Source of the DNA: Herbaspirillum sp. RTI4
GTDB lineage: Bacteria; Pseudomonadota; Gammaproteobacteria; Burkholderiales; Burkholderiaceae_D
DNA length: 64,000 bases
Direction of reading: 5' to 3'
Assembly: GCF_034313965.1 (NCBI RefSeq)
Contig: NZ_JAVIWQ010000002.1
Coordinates: 2,108,001-2,172,000, forward strand
The position numbers and the translations under genes are program-made. A model generated the notes under the pieces. It saw only the letters and a list, made by a program, of their open reading frames with translations, was not told the origin of the DNA and ran no database searches. Below are positions 59,774-64,000 of this stretch, piece by piece (position 1 is the stretch's first letter; every line of letters starts with the position of its first letter).

Positions 59774-59984
59774 TTGAATGTGTTGCCGTAAAAATTTCGC
59801 GGCAACTCAAGCGAAGCCGAATCATACGAGCTATGCGGGAAGAGGTCAATCGGAGATTGCGTGGTGGGGTATGTATTTATTGTCTTGGTGGCAAGAACCG
59901 CCTCGGTCGCTTTCGCGGTATTGGTACAATACTGCGCAGAGCCTTGCATTTCCACTCGATTTTTGGCATCCATTAAGGAGCATC

Positions 59985-60185
59985 ATGAAATTCAAATTTT
60001 TGTCACTGCTGGTTTTGGTGAGCGTTTGTGCGGCTGCAAATGCTGGCTCTGCACCATGGTATCGCTGGAAGAACATAGTCGATAAGACACTTACCTGCGC
60101 TCAAATCACGCCGGGCAGCGCCTGGGAGTCCGAGAGCGGTCCCTATATGGAAAGCGCATGCCGAAAGTTGGGTAAGCCTGCCTGA
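59985..60185 (+). CDS. Small exported protein, 66 aa
   Basis: AAGGAG lies four bases before ATG 59985. The product has a signal peptide (MKFKFLSLLVLVSVCAAANA) and a short mature part SAPWYRWKNIVDKTLTCAQI, followed by PGSAWESESGPYMESACRK with two cysteines that could form a disulfide. I recall similar SAPWY..W small proteins in other Burkholderiales but know no function. It lies between two identical tRNA-Leu genes that are read from the other strand. A longer reading upstream would start in the tRNA and is not credible. Confidence 0.7.
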   Translation: MKFKFLSLLVLVSVCAAANAGSAPWYRWKNIVDKTLTCAQITPGSAWESESGPYMESACRKLGKPA

Positions 60186-60254
60186 TCACCCAACCGGCAC
60201 CCACTCGGCCAAAGGTGTGTTGGCATTTTTTAGATGATGGGATCATCAAAAACG

Positions 60255-60287
60255 AAAAAGGCCGGTTGATCAAATCAACCGGCCTTT
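60255..60287 (-). terminator. Terminator of tRNA-Leu copy 2
   Basis: The same 14-bp stem and loop as at copy 1, again with five T on the minus strand. It is part of the duplicated block and may also stop plus-strand transcription from the small protein gene, with three T on that side. Confidence 0.92.
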
Positions 60288-60294
60288 CGTATTC

Positions 60295-60379
60295 TGGTGC
60301 CCACGGAGGGACTCGAACCCCCACACCCTAAGGCACATGGACCTGAACCATGCGCGTCTACCAATTCCGCCACGTGGGC
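60295..60379 (-). tRNA. tRNA-Leu (anticodon CAG), copy 2
   Basis: Identical in all 85 bases to copy 1, including the encoded CCA and the CAG anticodon. The duplicated block extends over the terminator (59645-59774 and 60251-60380, offset 606 bases); a single difference is seen, one T/C change in the base just before the encoded CCA. Confidence 0.97.
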
Positions 60380-60522
60380 TATTACGTGAAGGACGCGATT
60401 TTAACTGATGTGGATGGAATGTCAAGCTGTTATCGACAAAGTTCGGCATTTATTTTTTTAGAGAAGCGCTGATTTGTCATCGATTAGGCAAATGTTGCTG
60501 CAGTCCGGTACACTGACGAGCT

Positions 60523-60702
60523 ATGGGATCGAAATCCAGCTTTCAGCTACTATGCATCATGACGCAAACGTCCCGGCGGTCGCGTAGAGAAGTTTATGAC
60601 GCAGGCTTACTCGCTGCGGCGCAAGGTGCAAATGCACAAGCCGCCGTCTCATTTCCAGCTGATTTGCAGCTGACTAACAATAACTCGCAGAAACCCTTTT
60701 GA
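60523..60702 (+). CDS. Candidate small ORF overlapping the rnr start (doubtful)
   Basis: The 318-base gap between tRNA-Leu copy 2 and rnr contains one open frame of 59 codons (MGSKSSFQLLCIMTQTSRR at the start, SQKPF at the end; a shorter start at ATG 60559 gives 47 codons). Its TGA overlaps the TTG start of rnr by two bases. There is no good ribosome-binding site and no similarity that I recognise. It may be a leader ORF that couples translation of rnr, or chance. Nothing else is seen in the gap. Confidence 0.25.
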   Translation: MGSKSSFQLLCIMTQTSRRSRREVYDAGLLAAAQGANAQAAVSFPADLQLTNNNSQKPF

Positions 60703-63122
60703 GCCAATACTCTTACACCATCCCCAGCCGCGAAGAAATTCTTGGCCTCCTGCGCACCTCGTCCGAGCCGCAAAACATCACTGCACTGACTGCCGCGCTA
60801 AGCGTCAAACCCGAAGAAATGGATGGTTTGACTCGTCGCCTCAATGCAATGGAGCGCGATGGCCAGATCAAACTCGACCGGGCTGGCAATTATCAATTAA
60901 CGAATTCCCCCAATTTCGTCGAAGGCCGCGTTAGCAGTCATCGCGACGGCTACGGATTCCTGATCCCCGACGACGCCAGTGCGGATCTGTTCCTGCCGGA
61001 AAAAGAAATGCAAAAGGTCATGCACGGCGATCGCGTCAAAGCGCGCCTGATCGGCACCGACCGCCGCGGTCGTCCTGAAGGCACCATTGTTGAAGTCGTC
61101 ACACGGGCCAATACCCATGTCATCGGACGCCTGCTTAATGAAAACGGTGTCTGGATTGTCGCCCCGGAAGATAAGCGCATCGGCCACGATGTCCTGCTGG
61201 CGGGGCCTCCGGGCAAGGCCAAGGTAGGGCAGGTAGTCAGCGTGCAACTGACGGAGCAACCGTCGCGCTATACGCAGCCGGTAGGGAAAATTGTCGAGGT
61301 CCTGGGTGACATCGATGATCCCGGAATGGAAATTGAAATCGCCGTGCGCAAATACGGCGTACCGCACGAATTCTCCGATGCCGCACAAAAACTCTCGGCC
61401 AAACTACCGAAGGAAGTCCGTGCCGCTGATTTGCAGGAACGCGTTGATTTGCGCGACGTGCCGCTGGTCACGATCGACGGTGAAGACGCCCGCGACTTCG
61501 ATGATGCGGTCTACTGCGAACCGGTCAAGATCGGTCGCGCTAACGGTTACCGTCTGATTGTCGCTATTGCCGACGTCAGTCACTATGTCAAACCCAACGA
61601 TGCTCTCGATGTCGATGCACTGGAACGCAGCACCTCGGTGTATTTCCCGCGTCGTGTGATTCCGATGTTGCCGGAAAAACTGTCCAACGGACTATGTTCG
61701 CTCAATCCCGGCGTGGATCGCCTGACGCTGGTATGCGATGCCGTCATCACCGCCAAGGGCGACATCAAGGCCTACCAGTTCTATCCGGCAGTGATTCACT
61801 CCGCCGCACGTCTGACCTACACCGAAGTTGCCGCCGTCCTTTCCAACACCAAGGGACCGGAAGCCGCCAAGCGCCCCGGTCTGGTGCCGCATCTGCTGAA
61901 CCTGCATGCCGTGTTTCAGGCCCTGTTGCTGGCACGTCACGCGCGTGGAGCGATTGACTTTGAAACCACCGAAACCTACATCGTCTGCGATGCCGCAGGC
62001 AAGATTGAAAAAATCCTGCCGCGTACCCGTAACGACGCTCATCGTCTGATCGAAGAGTGCATGTTGGCCGCCAATGTCTGCGCTGCCGACTTGCTGGCGC
62101 GTAACAAGCATCACGGTTTGTATCGCGTGCATGCCGGCCCGACCAAGGAAAAGCTGACGCAATTGCGGACTTTCCTCAAACAGATCGGCCTCAATCTGGG
62201 CGGCGGCGACAAGCCGGCTGCCTCCGATTACGCCGAACTGATGCCGAAAATCAAAGCGCGGCCGGATGCCTTGCTAGTACAGACCATGCTGCTGCGTTCC
62301 ATGCAGCAGGCCGTCTATAGTCCCGATAATATCGGTCACTTCGGTTTGTCGTACGACGCTTACGCCCATTTCACCAGCCCGATTCGTCGCTACCCCGATC
62401 TGCTGACGCACCGCGCCATCAAGGCCATCCTGCAAGGCAAGCGTTACGAGCCAAAGGGCATGGACACGTCGTCGCTCAACACCTTGCTGTCACCTGCAGC
62501 GCGCAGGAAGCAAGCGGAAGACAAAGCGGCTGGCAATGAACGCAAGGAAGGCGGCTCCGCCATATGGGAAGCGCTGGGCGTGCATTGCTCGGCCAACGAA
62601 AGGCGTGCCGATGAAGCTTCGCGCGATGTCGAAGCCTGGCTCAAGTGCTATTTCATCCGCGACAAACTGGGCGAAGAATTCACCGGTACCATTTCCAGCG
62701 TCGCCACTTTCGGTATTTTCGTGCAGCTCGATACCTTGTTCATCGAGGGCTTGGTACACGTGACCGAGCTGGGTGCTGATTACTTCCAGTACGACGAAGC
62801 CCGCCACGAATTGCGCGGCGAGCGCACGGGGATTCGCTATCAGTTGACCGACCGCGTGACGGTGCAGGTCAGCCGGGTCGATCTCGATGCACGCAAAATC
62901 GATTTGCGTCTGGTCACCGAACCCGGCATTCATACCGTGCTGAAAAATGAATCACGGCGTGCTGATTCGGAAAAAGGCGGTCGCGGCGCTCCCCGTAATA
63001 CCACAGAAAAACCGGGTAAAGCGGCGACCAAGGCCAAGCCCGAAAGCGTTAAAGTCAAGGCAGCGACGGGAGAGAAAAAACGCAGCGGCAAAGGTTTTTC
63101 TCGCCCGAGCAAAAAACGCTAA
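60699..63122 (+). CDS. rnr: Ribonuclease R
   Basis: A 3'-5' processive exoribonuclease of 807 residues. The start region (YTIPSREEILGLLRTSSEPQ, RRLNAMERDGQI) matches the RNase R helix-turn-helix; cold-shock domains follow (VEGRVSSHRDGYGFLIPDD). The RNB catalytic site is DGEDARDFDDAVYCEP with its four Asp. An S1 domain (FTGTISSVATFGIFVQLDTLFIEGLVHV) and a basic Lys-rich tail close the protein. TTG 60699 is chosen by similarity; the ribosome-binding site is poor. rlmB follows 183 bases later. Confidence 0.95.
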   Translation: MSQYSYTIPSREEILGLLRTSSEPQNITALTAALSVKPEEMDGLTRRLNAMERDGQIKLDRAGNYQLTNSPNFVEGRVSSHRDGYGFLIPDDASADLFLPEKEMQKVMHGDRVKARLIGTDRRGRPEGTIVEVVTRANTHVIGRLLNENGVWIVAPEDKRIGHDVLLAGPPGKAKVGQVVSVQLTEQPSRYTQPVGKIVEVLGDIDDPGMEIEIAVRKYGVPHEFSDAAQKLSAKLPKEVRAADLQERVDLRDVPLVTIDGEDARDFDDAVYCEPVKIGRANGYRLIVAIADVSHYVKPNDALDVDALERSTSVYFPRRVIPMLPEKLSNGLCSLNPGVDRLTLVCDAVITAKGDIKAYQFYPAVIHSAARLTYTEVAAVLSNTKGPEAAKRPGLVPHLLNLHAVFQALLLARHARGAIDFETTETYIVCDAAGKIEKILPRTRNDAHRLIEECMLAANVCAADLLARNKHHGLYRVHAGPTKEKLTQLRTFLKQIGLNLGGGDKPAASDYAELMPKIKARPDALLVQTMLLRSMQQAVYSPDNIGHFGLSYDAYAHFTSPIRRYPDLLTHRAIKAILQGKRYEPKGMDTSSLNTLLSPAARRKQAEDKAAGNERKEGGSAIWEALGVHCSANERRADEASRDVEAWLKCYFIRDKLGEEFTGTISSVATFGIFVQLDTLFIEGLVHVTELGADYFQYDEARHELRGERTGIRYQLTDRVTVQVSRVDLDARKIDLRLVTEPGIHTVLKNESRRADSEKGGRGAPRNTTEKPGKAATKAKPESVKVKAATGEKKRSGKGFSRPSKKR

Positions 63123-63220
63123 GACCGCTTACCGTCGGGAAGGCTTGCCGTGTAACTCCTTATGAGGTGCGTAGCAGGCATTTCCTGCTTCCGGCGTCAG
63201 GCATCCTCTCTCTATTTCAA

Positions 63221-63251
63221 CGGCACTGGCAGCGACTTCGTTGCCGTGCCG
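63221..63251 (+). repeat. Hairpin between rnr and rlmB
   Basis: CGGCAC-T-GGCA pairs with TGCC-GTGCCG around a 10-base loop. No T-run follows. It may be an mRNA structure in the rlmB leader. Confidence 0.4.
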
Positions 63252-63305
63252 ATATCGAACCATCAGCGGCGTTTTGCGTCTGCTGCAACAAAATAAAGTC
63301 AGATC

Positions 63306-64000
63306 ATGAAAAGTAAAATAGTCTTCGGTTTCCATGCAGTGACAGCGCGTTTGCGCCATGAAGCTTCCAGTGTGGAAGAAATTTATGTTGACGCCGATCG
63401 CACCGATCGCCGCATGCTGGAATTGATCAGTGTCGCCAAGTCTTTCGGCGTGCGCATCATCATGGCCGACGACCAGCGCCTCTCAAATATCGTCGGTACC
63501 CGTCGCCATCAGGGCGTGGTTGCCAAAGCAGGTGAGTTGTCGCTGGCGCGCAATCTGGACGAGTTGCTCGATGCGATTGACGGCCCACCGTTATTGCTGG
63601 TGCTCGACGGCATTACCGATCCGCATAATCTGGGTGCCTGTCTGCGCGTGGCCGATGGTGCTGGCGCGCATGCCGTGATTGCGCCTAAGGATCGCGCTGT
63701 CGGACTCAACGCCACCGCCGCCAAGGTTGCCAGTGGCGCAGCCGAAACGGTGCCTTACATCACCGTAACCAATCTGGCGCGCACGCTGCGCGAACTCAAA
63801 GAGCGCGACATCTGGCTCATCGGCATGACTGACGATGGCGAAAAGGGCTTGTATGAAGCCGAATTCAGCGGACCAGCGGCCTTGGTCATGGGTTCAGAAG
63901 GCGAGGGCATGCGCCGCCTGACGCGCGAAACTTGCGATGTGTTAGTCAGCATCCCGATGTTTGGCGCGGTGGAAAGCCTGAACGTCTCGGTGGCTTCCGG
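63306..64000 (+). CDS. rlmB: 23S rRNA Gm2251 methyltransferase RlmB, 5' part (3' end outside window)
   Basis: A SPOUT-family 2'-O-methyltransferase. The frame is open from ATG 63306 to the window end (231 codons). An N-terminal substrate-binding domain ([23 protein letters not shown]) precedes the SPOUT domain with motif 1 [18 protein letters not shown], motif 2 [13 protein letters not shown] and motif 3 [17 protein letters not shown]. Only about 15 residues appear to be missing. The position after rnr is the standard rnr-rlmB pair. Confidence 0.94.
   Translation, partial: MKSKIVFGFHAVTARLRHEASSVEEIYVDADRTDRRMLELISVAKSFGVRIIMADDQRLSNIVGTRRHQGVVAKAGELSLARNLDELLDAIDGPPLLLVLDGITDPHNLGACLRVADGAGAHAVIAPKDRAVGLNATAAKVASGAAETVPYITVTNLARTLRELKERDIWLIGMTDDGEKGLYEAEFSGPAALVMGSEGEGMRRLTRETCDVLVSIPMFGAVESLNVSVAS

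Noticed and set aside
59778..59984. N-terminal extension of the small exported protein
   Set aside because: It would start next to the tRNA gene and bury the signal peptide; the ATG at 59985 has a strong ribosome-binding site.

Overview
The window comes from a betaproteobacterium of the order Burkholderiales, most likely family Oxalobacteraceae (Herminiimonas/Janthinobacterium-like). I infer this from protein character and gene order: phaB-phaR, a TCA gene cluster around a GntR gene and sdhCDABE-gltA-sucAB-lpdA, surE-pcm-nlpD, ndk-rlmN-rodZ-ispG-hisS-bamB-der-hfq-hflX-hflKC-hisZ-purA, and tRNA-Leu-rnr-rlmB. A species cannot be named from the sequence alone. The window is almost all core chromosome. 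I see no phage, insertion sequence, CRISPR array, toxin-antitoxin pair, secretion system or biosynthetic island.

Layout. 0-4.4 kb: the end of phaB, the PHB regulator phaR, rimO, an unknown secreted protein, and a PLP enzyme of the MetC type. 4.4-13.9 kb: a motility and chemotaxis block with the master regulator flhDC behind a structured leader, a membrane-anchored methyltransferase, motAB, a small CheZ-like protein, cheY, cheA and cheW, ended by a terminator and followed by a GAF-GGDEF diguanylate cyclase. 14.0-15.3 kb: a DUF2863-type protein on the minus strand. 15.5-33.4 kb: the TCA supercluster. Aconitase, an MliC-like exported protein, a CitE-like lyase and malate dehydrogenase are on the minus strand; they diverge from a GntR regulator, sdhCDAB-sdhE, gltA, sucA, sucB and lpdA on the plus strand. 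33.6-38 kb: zapE, a coiled-coil exported protein, a DUF465 protein and a DinG/YoaA-type helicase. 38.1-42.3 kb: surE-pcm-nlpD-rlmD, with rpoS absent from its usual place. 42.4-59.6 kb: yccA, ndk, rlmN, a short PilF-like lipoprotein, rodZ, ispG, hisS, yfgM, bamB, der, hfq, hflX, hflK, hflC, hisZ, purA and a phosphoribosyltransferase. 59.6-64 kb: two identical tRNA-Leu(CAG) genes flanking a small secreted protein gene, then rnr and the start of rlmB.

How the genes work together. The motility block holds the regulator (FlhDC), the stator (MotAB) and the core signalling relay (CheA-CheW-CheY plus a CheZ-like protein). The TCA cluster encodes most of the cycle (citrate synthase, aconitase, 2-oxoglutarate dehydrogenase with its E3, succinate dehydrogenase with its flavinylation factor, malate dehydrogenase) around one regulator with a palindrome in the divergent promoter region. 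The later operons are translation, envelope-assembly and isoprenoid housekeeping genes.

I found no obvious new multi-gene system. The best leads are local: the CheZ-like protein, the methyltransferase between flhDC and motA, the 18-residue repeats in CheA, the hairpin in the flhD leader, the structured sucA leader, the missing rpoS, the MliC-like gene inside the TCA cluster, and the duplicated tRNA-Leu flanking a secreted micro-protein.
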